This document shows, one piece after another, positions 15,782-24,581 of a stretch of 64,000 nucleotides of DNA. Origin of the DNA: Paenibacillus sp. HWE-109 (GTDB lineage: Bacteria > Bacillota > Bacilli > Paenibacillales > NBRC-103111); assembly GCF_022163125.1 (NCBI RefSeq), contig NZ_CP091881.1, positions 8,984,501 through 9,048,500 on the forward strand, read 5' to 3'. The position numbers and the translations under genes were made by a program. Numbering within the stretch: the first letter of the stretch is position 1; every line of letters starts with the position of its first letter. The notes under the pieces were generated by a model. The model worked only from the letters and a program-made list of their open reading frames with translations. It did no database searches and was not told where the DNA came from.

Positions 15782-17989
15782 ATGAACAATTTTCAACCGA
15801 TCCTTTTCATCAGAAACATATCTCATTCTCTTTTTATACGGCTGATTGCCGGGTTCCTATGCATCGTTGTACTCCTCGTTTCCCTCACAATCTATGCCAT
15901 CTCCGTTTCCAAAGAAAACGTCAGACAGGAAGTCGTCAAATATAATACGCTTATGCTGAGCAACGCGAAGGACAGCTACGAAAAGCATTTGGACCTGATC
16001 CGCAAGCAGATGGTGCTGTTTTTTTTCAGCGAAGAAGTGCAGCTCATGGCCAAAAAAACGAACTACGTCAATTTATCCCTCATTCAGAAAAATATTACAA
16101 CCTGGACAACCAATCCCTATCTTTTTATCGAAAATATATTGTTTTATTCGAAGCGTGATGAGCTTGTTTTGGAGAAAAGCACGAGCACGAACGCCAACCT
16201 GATGTTCAATGTGTTCTACCGAAGCAGCGAGTATCCGCTCGAATTTTGGAGGCAGCAATTTACGGAACCAGATTCGAGTCGGGTTTTACCCGCCGCAAAT
16301 ATAAGTAATTATATCTTCCGCGACCGTCCGCAACTGCTAGGCGAATTCATACCGATCGTAATCAAGAATCAGGAAAATTCGGATTTCTATATGGTCGTCT
16401 TTCTCGATGCCGCCAAAATGTTCAAGGCGTTCCATCAAGGCATTAACGATTTTATGATTTACGATAGCGCCGGCAACACAATATTTAAGAGCGTCAAGGA
16501 GGAGTCGTTCAACGACTTCAAGGATTGGCAGCGAAATGGGGACGCTTTCATTCAAGATGAGAAATATCACTTCCAGACAGTGGGAGATGGCACCGGATTT
16601 ACGTACGTCGACCGCGTTCCCGTTGACCAGATTGCTAATCAGACGCGGCTGAATGTGACGCTTATCGTCATGATTGTGACTGCGATCACGCTCAGCATCC
16701 TTTTCTCGTTCTTGTTCGCGGCACGCATCAACAACCCATTGAAGAAAGTGATCGATTCGATTCGCAAAATGAACGACAATGTGCCATTCCGTTCAAGCAT
16801 CAAGGAATTTAATATTATTCGCGATAAAATTCAGGATAATCAACTGATCTTGAAGCAATTTTCATTCATCAACCACGTAAAGGCGATTCGAAATCAGAAT
16901 TCCGACTCGATGAAGCTGGAATTTGCTGACAAGCCGTTTGTGCTCATCCTTTTTCAAATTCACGAAACGAGCGACTTGGACAGCGCGCAAGCTGCCTTAC
17001 TCCAGAACTGGCTGTATTATTGCAAAATATACATAGAAAGCCTGATCAAGCCTGAATTCGCTGATGCGCTCACCTTTCAGATTGAGCGCCACCAAATTTT
17101 GAGCCTTGTATACACCGAACAAACAGCGAAAGTGCTTGAACTGCTCGTTCAGATCAAAGACGTGTTCAATCACGACAAGGAGCATGCCCTTGTGACTATG
17201 GCGCTTACGCCGGTTTACTCGGATTCGGCTCAATTGACGGAAGCGTACGCGGAGGCGCAGGAGCTGGTCGGAGAACGCCTGCTCAGCAACGAATCGCAAA
17301 TCATTCAAAAGCGTGCCACACTAGCAGCAATCGGGTTCTCGGCGGATCAAGACAAAGCTTTCGAGGCCAATCTGAGAGAAGGCAACACGTCTCAGCTAAT
17401 TGAGCTTATGGAACGAGTATTCGCCAAATGGAAAGGCAAGGAACTGCCTGCTGCAGCTATGATGCGGTTCGCCGATTCGATGATCGGTAAAATCCGGAAC
17501 GCGATGCTTCCGAATCATCTCGATCCGGACAGGTTGGAGTCGATTCTCGGCAAAGCGGCTGAACGCATTCAGCGCTGTTCCACAGTAACGGAATTGGAAC
17601 GGCTGATGCTCGAATGGGTGACACAGACGGCGGATGCGGTTCATGAGAAGAAGCAAGAGAAGTATCCTATTGCATCAATGGCTACTGATTACATCAACGA
17701 GCATTTGGCAGAGGAGATTTACCTTGACGTGCTCGCAGATAAATTAAAGATGAGCAGCAGTTATTTATCGACGTATTTCAAGGCAAAGACGGGGAAGAAC
17801 ATCGTCGATTATATTAATGAAACCCGCATTGCCAAAGCGACGGTGCTCTTAGCCGATAACCAGATGAAGATCCAGGCCGTCTCGAAAGCTGTCGGATACC
17901 AGAACATGGCATCGTTCAACCGCATGTTCAAGAAATATACTGGCATCACGCCAAGCGAGTATCGGAAGAGGAACGAGTCGTCTTCCTGA
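15782..17989 (+). CDS. Membrane-bound AraC-family sensor-regulator
   Basis: This 735-residue one-component regulator has a transmembrane helix at about 20-42, a ~250-residue extracytoplasmic sensing region, a second helix at about 295-318, a HAMP-like linker (I-N-N-P-L-K-K-V-I-D-S-I), a cytoplasmic helical region, and a C-terminal AraC HTH pair (about 635-735; D-V-L-A-D-K-L-K-M-S-S-S-Y-L-S-T-Y-F and S-K-A-V-G-Y-Q-N-M-A-S-F-N-R-M-F). No kinase or receiver domain is present, unlike the YesM/YesN pairs later in the window. GGGAGGGGGAGG precedes the ATG. It probably senses an oligosaccharide outside the cell and activates the importer genes that follow. Confidence 0.85.
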   Translation: MNNFQPILFIRNISHSLFIRLIAGFLCIVVLLVSLTIYAISVSKENVRQEVVKYNTLMLSNAKDSYEKHLDLIRKQMVLFFFSEEVQLMAKKTNYVNLSLIQKNITTWTTNPYLFIENILFYSKRDELVLEKSTSTNANLMFNVFYRSSEYPLEFWRQQFTEPDSSRVLPAANISNYIFRDRPQLLGEFIPIVIKNQENSDFYMVVFLDAAKMFKAFHQGINDFMIYDSAGNTIFKSVKEESFNDFKDWQRNGDAFIQDEKYHFQTVGDGTGFTYVDRVPVDQIANQTRLNVTLIVMIVTAITLSILFSFLFAARINNPLKKVIDSIRKMNDNVPFRSSIKEFNIIRDKIQDNQLILKQFSFINHVKAIRNQNSDSMKLEFADKPFVLILFQIHETSDLDSAQAALLQNWLYYCKIYIESLIKPEFADALTFQIERHQILSLVYTEQTAKVLELLVQIKDVFNHDKEHALVTMALTPVYSDSAQLTEAYAEAQELVGERLLSNESQIIQKRATLAAIGFSADQDKAFEANLREGNTSQLIELMERVFAKWKGKELPAAAMMRFADSMIGKIRNAMLPNHLDPDRLESILGKAAERIQRCSTVTELERLMLEWVTQTADAVHEKKQEKYPIASMATDYINEHLAEEIYLDVLADKLKMSSSYLSTYFKAKTGKNIVDYINETRIAKATVLLADNQMKIQAVSKAVGYQNMASFNRMFKKYTGITPSEYRKRNESSS

Positions 17990-17992
17990 GTA

Positions 17993-18033
17993 AACGGATC
18001 CGCCAGACGAGGATGGCGAGATCCGTTTTCTTA
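17993..18033 (+). terminator. Terminator after the AraC sensor-regulator gene
   Basis: ACGGATC-CGCCA pairs with TGGCG-A-GATCCGT, followed by TTTTCTT. Confidence 0.7.
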
Positions 18034-18161
18034 TTGATCAAGCGTGACTTCACGCGGGTTATAAGCGTTTTTACAAAAGTTGATATTATTTTTGGAAAAC
18101 CGGAAAGTAGTTGCAAACGGATGAGAACCGTTCATTTACCGGTGAACTGGCGTTGTCCTAT

Positions 18162-18173
18162 GATAACGTTATC
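18162..18173 (+). promoter_or_regulatory. Candidate cre/operator palindrome upstream of the solute-binding gene
   Basis: GATAACGTTATC is a perfect 12-base palindrome centred on CG, and TGATAACGTTATCG matches most positions of the CcpA cre consensus. A second dyad (GTTCA/TGAAC, 18130-18147) lies just upstream. Either could mediate catabolite or AraC control of the importer operon. Confidence 0.35.
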
Positions 18174-18266
18174 GGATGAAACTCAGGAAATGAGAGCGGA
18201 TTCATCAGCTTGAATAGTCCTCACGCATCCTTAATACACAAAGAAAAAGGGACGGTGTATGTTAAA

Positions 18267-19802
18267 TTGAGACAAAAGAGCAAAGGTAAGTACTGGGCTA
18301 TGGCTGTCATCCTTTCATCCGCTTTGATCGCGGGTTGTTCCGACAAAGGCAACGAAACGAATGGTTCATCCACTTCGCCCAAACCGAGCGCATCAACAAG
18401 TACAACTGCGGCCAAACTGCCTGAAGCGGGAAGCTTTCGCATGTTGACGGAGCTTTCTCCTGGCTGGCCTGCCAAGCCGGATTGGCCCATATGGAAATGG
18501 GTGAAAGAAAAAACGAATATTACGGTGAAGCAAGAGACGCAGACGGGTCCAGAGTCGTTAGCACTTTCGATCGCATCGGGGGATATGCCCGACGTGTCCG
18601 CGATTTATGTGGGCGATGCTCAGAAGTATGGTCCACAGGGTGCATTCCTTGATTTGTCCAAGCATTTGGATAAGATGCCGAACGTCAAAACGTTCCTGGC
18701 TGCCCATCCGGATGTCGCCCAAAGGATGACTTCGCCCGGAGGAGAGATGTACCAGTTGCTCAGCGACGGTGCAGGTGCAGGCAATCAGATGGTTTGGTTT
18801 TATCGGGATGATGTTCTAAAGAAAAATTCGCTCCAGGAGCCCAAAACGTGGGATGAACTGTACGAAACGGCGAAGAAGCTGAAACAGTTGTACCCGGACA
18901 GCTATCCGTTTGTTTTCCGTCACGCTTTGGGTACGCTCAATACGTTCGGGCCGGCTTTTGGCGTTTATCCCGGGATCTATGAAGATCAGGCTACAGGTAA
19001 GCTCAAGTACGGGGCGACGGATCCAAACTTCAAAAAAATGATCGAATATTTGAGCAAATTCCATAAGGAAGGCCTTATCCCGCCAGATTGGCTAACAATG
19101 GATTATAAGGCTTGGACGCAATTCATCGCGACGAACAAGTCGTTCATGACGGTTCAATACATCGGCCAGATCGAAACAATGAACACGGAGTTTAAGAACG
19201 GGGAGCATCTGAAATTTATGGCACCGCCAGTCGGAGCGGGCAGCAAACCATACCTTCCTAGAGGAAACTATGAAACGCTTGGATTTGCCGTATCGTCCAA
19301 AACGAAAAACCTTGACGTCGTTCTCCGCTATCTTGATTTTGCGTATTCCAAAGAAGGAACGGATATGCTCAGTTGGGGGAAAGAAGGGGAGACCTACACA
19401 ATCGATAACGGTAAAAGGAAAATGAACCCAACCATTAAAGAAGCAAACGATCTCCGCAAAGAAACGGGCATTATGACGGCGGGCACCTACGGACAGTTCG
19501 ATTACAGTGCCATTACGTCAATGAGCAACGAAAACGAAAAATATTCCTATTCAGAGGCGGCGAAGTATCAATTCCCGGTTACTAATGTCCTGCCGGCTTT
19601 GAAGCCGGATGAAAAAAGTGCAATCGTGACAACCGAAGAGCAATTGAATAAATATTATGAAACGTCTGTGACCAAATTCATTATGGGTGAAACGCCGTTG
19701 ACGCAGTGGGATACCTTTATCAGCGAGCTGAACAAGCTTGGCTTGCAGAAAATGTTGGATGCGTACCAAACGGCATTTGATCGGGTCAAATCGAAAAAAT
19801 AG
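18267..19802 (+). CDS. Extracellular solute-binding lipoprotein of a sugar ABC importer (locus I)
   Basis: The N-terminus is basic (R-Q-K-S-K-G-K) followed by a hydrophobic stretch and the lipobox A-L-I-A-G-C, then a serine/threonine-rich linker. The body is a family 1 (CUT1) solute-binding protein of the large Lpl/YtcQ type (~500 residues), with D-W-L-T-M-D and a C-terminal G-E-T-P-L-T-Q-W-D segment typical of this group. The start is ambiguous: TTG at 18267, GTG at 18255, or further upstream; the signal peptide requires the first Arg-Gln-Lys. It should capture oligosaccharides outside the membrane and deliver them to the two permeases encoded next. Confidence 0.85.
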   Translation: MRQKSKGKYWAMAVILSSALIAGCSDKGNETNGSSTSPKPSASTSTTAAKLPEAGSFRMLTELSPGWPAKPDWPIWKWVKEKTNITVKQETQTGPESLALSIASGDMPDVSAIYVGDAQKYGPQGAFLDLSKHLDKMPNVKTFLAAHPDVAQRMTSPGGEMYQLLSDGAGAGNQMVWFYRDDVLKKNSLQEPKTWDELYETAKKLKQLYPDSYPFVFRHALGTLNTFGPAFGVYPGIYEDQATGKLKYGATDPNFKKMIEYLSKFHKEGLIPPDWLTMDYKAWTQFIATNKSFMTVQYIGQIETMNTEFKNGEHLKFMAPPVGAGSKPYLPRGNYETLGFAVSSKTKNLDVVLRYLDFAYSKEGTDMLSWGKEGETYTIDNGKRKMNPTIKEANDLRKETGIMTAGTYGQFDYSAITSMSNENEKYSYSEAAKYQFPVTNVLPALKPDEKSAIVTTEEQLNKYYETSVTKFIMGETPLTQWDTFISELNKLGLQKMLDAYQTAFDRVKSKK

Positions 19803-19870
19803 ATAGTCGAAGCGAAGGGCCAACGCATCCAAGGCTTGGCCCTTTGATTTTTTCGGGAGGAGGTAAGGAA

Positions 19871-20779
19871 ATGAAGCTATCCATCTTCAGGCAGTTGAAG
19901 CGTGATCGAACCTTTGTCTTGCTGTTTGCACCGGTATTGGTTTATTACATCATGTTCCGGTATGTTCCGATGTTCGGCATCGTCGTCTCGTTCATGGATT
20001 ATAACGTGTTTAAGGGCTTTACCGGAAGTCCTTGGGTAGGGTTAAAATATTATAAGCTGTTCCTCGACAACCGGGATGCGTTAGTCATTATCAAGAATAC
20101 GATTTTGCTTGGAGCCTACAAGCTTTTCTTCGGTTTTCCTGCACCTATTATTCTCGCGCTTCTGCTGAATGAGCTTCGAAGCACGATCTACAAACGATTT
20201 GTACAAACGGTCAGCTACCTGCCGCATTTTCTGTCCGGGGTGGTTGTTTCGAGTATGATCGTGTTGCTGCTATCACCGAGCACGGGATGGATCAACCATA
20301 CGCTGCAAGCGCTAGGGATGCCGGCCATCAATTTTTTGCAAAAAGAAGAATGGTTCCGCACGATCTACGTCAGCTCAGAAATTTGGCAGCAAATCGGCTG
20401 GGGTTCCATCCTTTTTCTTGCCGCTTTAACAACCATTGATCCGCAGCTGTATGAAGCGGCCAAAATGGACGGAGCCGGCAGATGGAAGCAAACGTGGAAC
20501 GTCACGCTGCCCGGTATTGCGCCGACAATTGTAATTATGTTTATTTTGCAAATTGGTCATGTGCTGGAAATCGGTTTCGAGAAAGTATTCTTGTTGTCCA
20601 ATCCCGCTACCTACGATACGTCGGACGTCATATCGACTTACGTATACCGCGTGGGGGTGTTGCAAGGAAATTTCAGTTATGCATCGGCCATCGACTTGTT
20701 CATGGGGATCATCGGATTCCTGCTCGTCTATTCCAGCAATCAGATTAGCCGTAAACTGGGAGAAACCAGCTTATGGTAG
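19871..20779 (+). CDS. Sugar ABC transporter permease, LplB-type (locus I)
   Basis: A ~302-residue membrane protein with six predicted helices. It carries the inner-membrane permease EAA motif (E-A-A-K-M-D-G-A-G-R-W) that docks the ATPase, and the N-terminal L-F-A-P-V-L-V-Y-Y-I and Y-V-P-M-F-G-I-V segments typical of LplB/YteP permeases. The ATG at 19871 follows GGGAGGAGG; an in-frame upstream ATG at 19844 lacks a site. It follows the solute-binding gene by about 70 bases and is co-transcribed with the next permease. Confidence 0.9.
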   Translation: MKLSIFRQLKRDRTFVLLFAPVLVYYIMFRYVPMFGIVVSFMDYNVFKGFTGSPWVGLKYYKLFLDNRDALVIIKNTILLGAYKLFFGFPAPIILALLLNELRSTIYKRFVQTVSYLPHFLSGVVVSSMIVLLLSPSTGWINHTLQALGMPAINFLQKEEWFRTIYVSSEIWQQIGWGSILFLAALTTIDPQLYEAAKMDGAGRWKQTWNVTLPGIAPTIVIMFILQIGHVLEIGFEKVFLLSNPATYDTSDVISTYVYRVGVLQGNFSYASAIDLFMGIIGFLLVYSSNQISRKLGETSLW

Positions 20780-20794
20780 GGGAGAAATGAACAT

Positions 20795-21661
20795 ATGCAG
20801 AAGCGAATTCGTTATTTTGACTGGATGAACGTTCTTCTTATGGGGATACTCGTTTGCTTGATGCTATTTCCCTTCATCCATATGGCAGCGGTTTCCATAA
20901 GCGCATCGGACTATGTGATTCGCAATGAAATTGCGCTGTGGCCCAAAGGCATTAATTTTGAAGCCTACAGATCCGTCCTGCAAGACAAACGGATTCTGAT
21001 CGGATATAAAAACACGCTTATTTATGTCGTGCTAGGAACGGTATTATCGTTGGCATTCACGACCATAGGTGCTTATGCCTTGTCAAGAAGGGGGCTCGTA
21101 TTCGGTAAAACATTCATGCTGCTCGTCGTCTTCACGATGTTGTTCACGGGCGGTTTGATCCCGACGTATCTCACGGTGCGCAGCTACGGTCTGCTCGATA
21201 CCATATGGGCGATGGTACTGCCTGGGCTTGTCTCCTCCTGGTATTTAATCGTCATGCGCACGTTTTTCCAGGGCATTCCACGCGAGCTCGAGGAGTCCGG
21301 CAAAATCGACGGCTTATCAGACCTCGGCATTCTGCTAAGAATTGTGCTTCCGCTGTCGAAGCCGGTCTTATTGACCATCGCCCTTTTTTACGCTGTGGGC
21401 ATATGGGGGAATTTCTTCTCTGCACTTATCTACTTGCGAAATCCCGATCTGTTCCCGCTACAGGTCATTGTTCGAAACATCGTCTTGATTGGTCAAGTTG
21501 GCGATACGACGGTGAGCTCCGCGGTTGGAGATACGAAAATCGTGCTGGAATCGTTGAAGTATACGGTCATTCTGGTAAGTACACTGCCTATTCTGCTGGT
21601 CTATCCGTTCATCCAGAAGCATTTTACGCAGGGTGTGCTGGTCGGGTCGGTAAAAGGGTGA
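20795..21661 (+). CDS. Sugar ABC transporter permease, YtcP/MalG-type (locus I)
   Basis: This 288-residue protein is the second CUT1 permease, with six hydrophobic helices, the EAA-type loop E-E-S-G-K-I-D-G-L-S-D, and the family's C-terminal Y-P-F-I-Q-K-H-F-T-Q-G-V-L-V-G-S-V-K-G. The start lies 13 bases after the preceding stop with GGGGAG upstream. No ATPase gene follows; import must be energised by an ATPase encoded elsewhere. Confidence 0.9.
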   Translation: MQKRIRYFDWMNVLLMGILVCLMLFPFIHMAAVSISASDYVIRNEIALWPKGINFEAYRSVLQDKRILIGYKNTLIYVVLGTVLSLAFTTIGAYALSRRGLVFGKTFMLLVVFTMLFTGGLIPTYLTVRSYGLLDTIWAMVLPGLVSSWYLIVMRTFFQGIPRELEESGKIDGLSDLGILLRIVLPLSKPVLLTIALFYAVGIWGNFFSALIYLRNPDLFPLQVIVRNIVLIGQVGDTTVSSAVGDTKIVLESLKYTVILVSTLPILLVYPFIQKHFTQGVLVGSVKG

Positions 21662-21748
21662 AATAGGCAGATTAATTCAATATTGAGTCTATCATCTCTC
21701 CTGAAATTAGGTTATAGTTGGAGGAATTATTTGTAAGGAGAGATACAG

Positions 21749-22555
21749 ATGTCAGACATACAGGCAATTGTATTAGACTTGGACGGAACATTGCTTGGCA
21801 GTGACAAGAGCATATCACCTAGAAACTATCAGACTGTTAAAAGATGTTATGACTCTGGAATTCATATTATTGTTGCCACGGCGCGACCGCCTAGAGCGGC
21901 GAATCATTTTGTAGAGAATTTTCCTTTTGTAGACTACTTTGTTTATTACAATGGTGCACTAATAACATGCAAGTCTAAGCAAACTCAGCGGCACATTAGC
22001 ATCCCAAACGAGATTAGCCAACAGATTAACAAATTCATCGAGTTACATGCTCCTCAATCGTTAATTTCATACGAGGTTAATGATTCGTGGTATGCGTGTA
22101 GACCAGTTCCCGACTCGCAGCGTGCTCAATTCGGTCTTCGTTCGAATGATCCGAAACCCCAGGTTATTGATAACGATTTTATTAGTTCACTCTCCCCCAC
22201 CAAAATATTGGTTCAAGGTTGGAGCACATGGAGGGATATAATAGAGCAGTTCGGCGACCATGTGAACGCAATCGCAACCGATGGAGGGGTATTGGTTCAA
22301 ATTATGCAAAAATCAGCATCAAAGGAAGAAGCCGTGCAATGGGTGCTTAATGATGTCGGGGTGAAGTCAGAAAATGTAATGGTATTCGGGGATGACTTTA
22401 ACGATTTAGGACTATTCCAAATGTGCGGATTTCCCATCGCAATGGAGAACGGGATCATTGAACTGAAAAATTGTGCAGCCCACGTAACCGACTCAAATGA
22501 TAACGATGGTGTTGCTGTTGCAATTGAAAGATTTGTGGGTGTAATCAATGGGTAA
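21749..22555 (+). CDS. Cof-type HAD-IIB family hydrolase
   Basis: This 268-residue protein has the HAD motif I (D-L-D-G-T-L, nucleophile Asp), motif II (T-A-R), a lysine in motif III (P-T-K-I-L) and motif IV (G-D-D-F-N-D). The domain order and length fit Cof-type sugar or nucleotide phosphatases. GTAAGGAGAG precedes the ATG. It lies just after the importer operon of locus I but has its own upstream region, so a role in sugar-phosphate turnover is possible but unproven. Confidence 0.85.
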   Translation: MSDIQAIVLDLDGTLLGSDKSISPRNYQTVKRCYDSGIHIIVATARPPRAANHFVENFPFVDYFVYYNGALITCKSKQTQRHISIPNEISQQINKFIELHAPQSLISYEVNDSWYACRPVPDSQRAQFGLRSNDPKPQVIDNDFISSLSPTKILVQGWSTWRDIIEQFGDHVNAIATDGGVLVQIMQKSASKEEAVQWVLNDVGVKSENVMVFGDDFNDLGLFQMCGFPIAMENGIIELKNCAAHVTDSNDNDGVAVAIERFVGVING

Positions 22556-22597
22556 AAATGATTCAACTACGGGAAACATTAGTTTAGACAAACCAAG

Positions 22598-22632
22598 GAG
22601 CAGATCGCCGCTGCAGGCGATTGTTCGCTTTT
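22598..22632 (+). terminator. Terminator after the HAD hydrolase gene
   Basis: ATCGCC pairs with GGCGAT, extended by GAGCA/TGTTC across a bulge, and is followed by GCTTTTCTTT. Confidence 0.5.
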
Positions 22633-22753
22633 CTTTGAAGTAAAGTGGCAGCAAACCTCGTAACATATGTTGAGAAGTAACTTATTTTGGCACAAAATGT
22701 TGCGAACCTATTTTCCGCCGCGCCTATAATTGAAATCGAGAGGAGGGACTAAG

Positions 22754-23650
22754 ATGGAGTGGTTGGAGCGGATGAATCGAGCGATAGACTATATTGAAGC
22801 AAACCTCACTGGAGAGATCAAATTGATGGAAGCGGCCCACATGGCCTGCTGTTCGTCATATCAGTTTCAACGGATGTTCTCGTTTATTACTGACGTGACG
22901 TTGGCGGAGTATATTCGGCGGAGACGACTGACGCTTGCCGCGTTGGAGCTGCAGCACGGTGGGGCGGCGAAGGTGATCGATGTCGCGCTGAAGTACGGCT
23001 ATGAGTCGCCAATTTCTTTCGCGCGAGCGTTCAATTCACTTCACGGGATCACGCCGGCCATGGCCCGTCAGGAGGGGATTGCCCTTAAAGCTTATCCCCG
23101 TCTATCCTTCCTTATCACAATTAAAGGGGCAATGGCAATGAATTATCGAATCGAAACGAAGGAAAGTTTTGAAGTGTTCGGTATTGAAGGTGTATTCCGC
23201 GTAGACGGGGGCGGGGAGGCGCCGCAGACACCGGCGAAGCTGTGGGAGCAGAGCATTGCGAATAGCGACGTGAAGAGGCTTGAAACATGTGCAGGCGATT
23301 TGCCAGCGTTCGTTAGCCAGGATTTGCATGCCGTACATGCAGTATGCAGCTACCGGAAGACCGGATTAGACACGTTCCCGTACATGCTGTGCGCTTTCAA
23401 AAGAGAAGGGAGTAACACGGCCGGGTACACTACGGTGAGTATTCCCTCGCATACATGGGCGATCTTTCCGTCGGAGCCGCATCCATGGGATCAGTTCGGC
23501 GCGACGATCGAAACGCTATACAAACGCTTTTACACCGAGTGGCTCCCGACCGCAGGATATGAGCAGGTGGACGGAATAGAGTTCGAAATGTACGGTGCTA
23601 AAGACGACCTCAATTATATCGAACTATGGTTTGCAGTTCGTAAAGTGTGA
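22754..23650 (+). CDS. AraC-family regulator with GyrI-like effector-binding domain
   Basis: The first ~110 residues are two HTH motifs of the AraC/Rob type (L-M-E-A-A-H-M-A-C-C-S-S-Y-Q-F-Q-R-M-F and V-A-L-K-Y-G-Y-E-S-P-I-S-F-A-R-A-F). The rest (about 125-299) is a GyrI-like small-molecule-binding domain. This N-HTH/C-GyrI order is typical of Rob- or YdeE-like regulators that respond to hydrophobic or cationic compounds. The ATG at 22754 follows GAGGAGGGA. No target gene is adjacent, so the regulon is unknown. Confidence 0.85.
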   Translation: MEWLERMNRAIDYIEANLTGEIKLMEAAHMACCSSYQFQRMFSFITDVTLAEYIRRRRLTLAALELQHGGAAKVIDVALKYGYESPISFARAFNSLHGITPAMARQEGIALKAYPRLSFLITIKGAMAMNYRIETKESFEVFGIEGVFRVDGGGEAPQTPAKLWEQSIANSDVKRLETCAGDLPAFVSQDLHAVHAVCSYRKTGLDTFPYMLCAFKREGSNTAGYTTVSIPSHTWAIFPSEPHPWDQFGATIETLYKRFYTEWLPTAGYEQVDGIEFEMYGAKDDLNYIELWFAVRKV

Positions 23651-23725
23651 TGAAAACCATTTCAAGCGGAAGAATGCCCAAAAAGTAGAGAATTTTCTTT
23701 AATTCATCTGGCATTAATCAATTAG

Positions 23726-23755
23726 CCCCTCAGCCGTTGCTGTGGGTCTTTTTTT
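23726..23755 (+). terminator. Terminator after the AraC-GyrI gene
   Basis: CCCTCAGC and GCTGTGGG pair with one mismatch and are followed by TCTTTTTTT. Confidence 0.5.
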
Positions 23756-23902
23756 GCACAATGCTTGAAATGCAGATTACGCTAATGAAGGAAAAGAATG
23801 AGGTCTAACCGAATAATGAATTATCCCTTAAGCGACTGATCTTTACGATCTGCTGCCGTTTTCATGGTAACGAGCTACGGAAACAGGATGAAGAGGTGAA
23901 AT

Positions 23903-24457
23903 ATGATTCGAGGAGTAATTATTGAAGGTTTGTCTACCTCAGGAAAAACATCAGTATTTTCTGCAATAAAGAGATTACATAGCCAAACACACAATGGTGA
24001 AAAGACGATAATTGCAATAAGTGAACACTACTCGCAAGTTTTGCATTCATACCAGGGTGTTTTAAGATCCATGGACAAGGTTGAACATATTCAGCTTTTA
24101 AATCGTCATGTTGATTATCTCGAGCAGCAATTCGAATGGATTGATGCACTTGGGCATACGAAACCATCTAACGGTGTCTTTTATCTTTTGGAGAGGTTCA
24201 ATGTCAATCATCGAGCGGCCTTTATAAATTCCGAAGAAATTGAAATGCTGGAAAAACGTCTATTAAAGCTGAATGCACAATGTATACTCTTAACCGTATC
24301 CAAAGATGCAGTAGAGTCTAGATTTATTGAAAGTCGGGGCGAAGTTTGGAAATCGTATGTGATGAAAAACCACCCCACGGTAACAGAGGCATGTAAGAAG
24401 TTTTTAGAGGATCAGGAAAAGCTTCGTATGTGTTCTAAACAATCGCTAATTCTATAA
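23903..24457 (+). CDS. P-loop ATP-binding protein, thymidylate-kinase-like
   Basis: The 184-residue protein opens with a Walker A motif at residues 8-15 (G-L-S-T-S-G-K-T) directly after a hydrophobic strand, as in nucleoside and thymidylate kinases. A later strand (C-I-L-L-T-V) precedes an Arg-rich lid region (E-S-R-F-I-E-S-R-G). Substrate unknown. GAAGAGGTG precedes the ATG. It ends 39 bases before the leader peptide of the next gene. Confidence 0.65.
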   Translation: MIRGVIIEGLSTSGKTSVFSAIKRLHSQTHNGEKTIIAISEHYSQVLHSYQGVLRSMDKVEHIQLLNRHVDYLEQQFEWIDALGHTKPSNGVFYLLERFNVNHRAAFINSEEIEMLEKRLLKLNAQCILLTVSKDAVESRFIESRGEVWKSYVMKNHPTVTEACKKFLEDQEKLRMCSKQSLIL

Positions 24458-24496
24458 CTATCTTACAGGCTAAAATTATACTAGGAGGTCGTGAAA

Positions 24497-24523
24497 ATGA
24501 CGGATCAATATGTATTCCGTTAA
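24497..24523 (+). CDS. Putative leader peptide of the streptothricin acetyltransferase gene
   Basis: An ATG behind a perfect AGGAGG (24483-24488) opens an 8-codon frame M-T-D-Q-Y-V-F-R followed by TAA. The stop is seven bases before a sequence that can pair with the next gene's ribosome site. Short, well-translated leaders in this position control drug-inducible resistance genes (ermC, cat) by ribosome stalling. In-frame sequence after the stop is open for 15 more codons, so a decayed gene start is the alternative. Confidence 0.45.
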   Translation: MTDQYVFR

Positions 24524-24530
24524 GTCCGTG

Positions 24531-24577
24531 GTCCCCCGCCGTATCGTTATTCACACCTTATAAATCTTTAGGGGGAC
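24531..24577 (+). promoter_or_regulatory. Candidate ribosome-site-sequestering hairpin (translational attenuator)
   Basis: GTCCCCC at 24531-24537 is perfectly complementary to GGGGGAC at 24571-24577, and the latter contains the ribosome site of the acetyltransferase that starts at 24582. A 33-base loop separates them. Pairing would hide the ribosome site until a ribosome stalled on the leader disrupts it. Seven base pairs, six of them G-C. Confidence 0.5.
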
Positions 24578-24581
24578 GAAT

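Noticed and set aside
18013..18213. Small plus-strand frame between the AraC sensor gene and the solute-binding gene
   Set aside because: It overlaps a strong terminator at its start and likely control sites, has no ribosome site, and the product is not protein-like.
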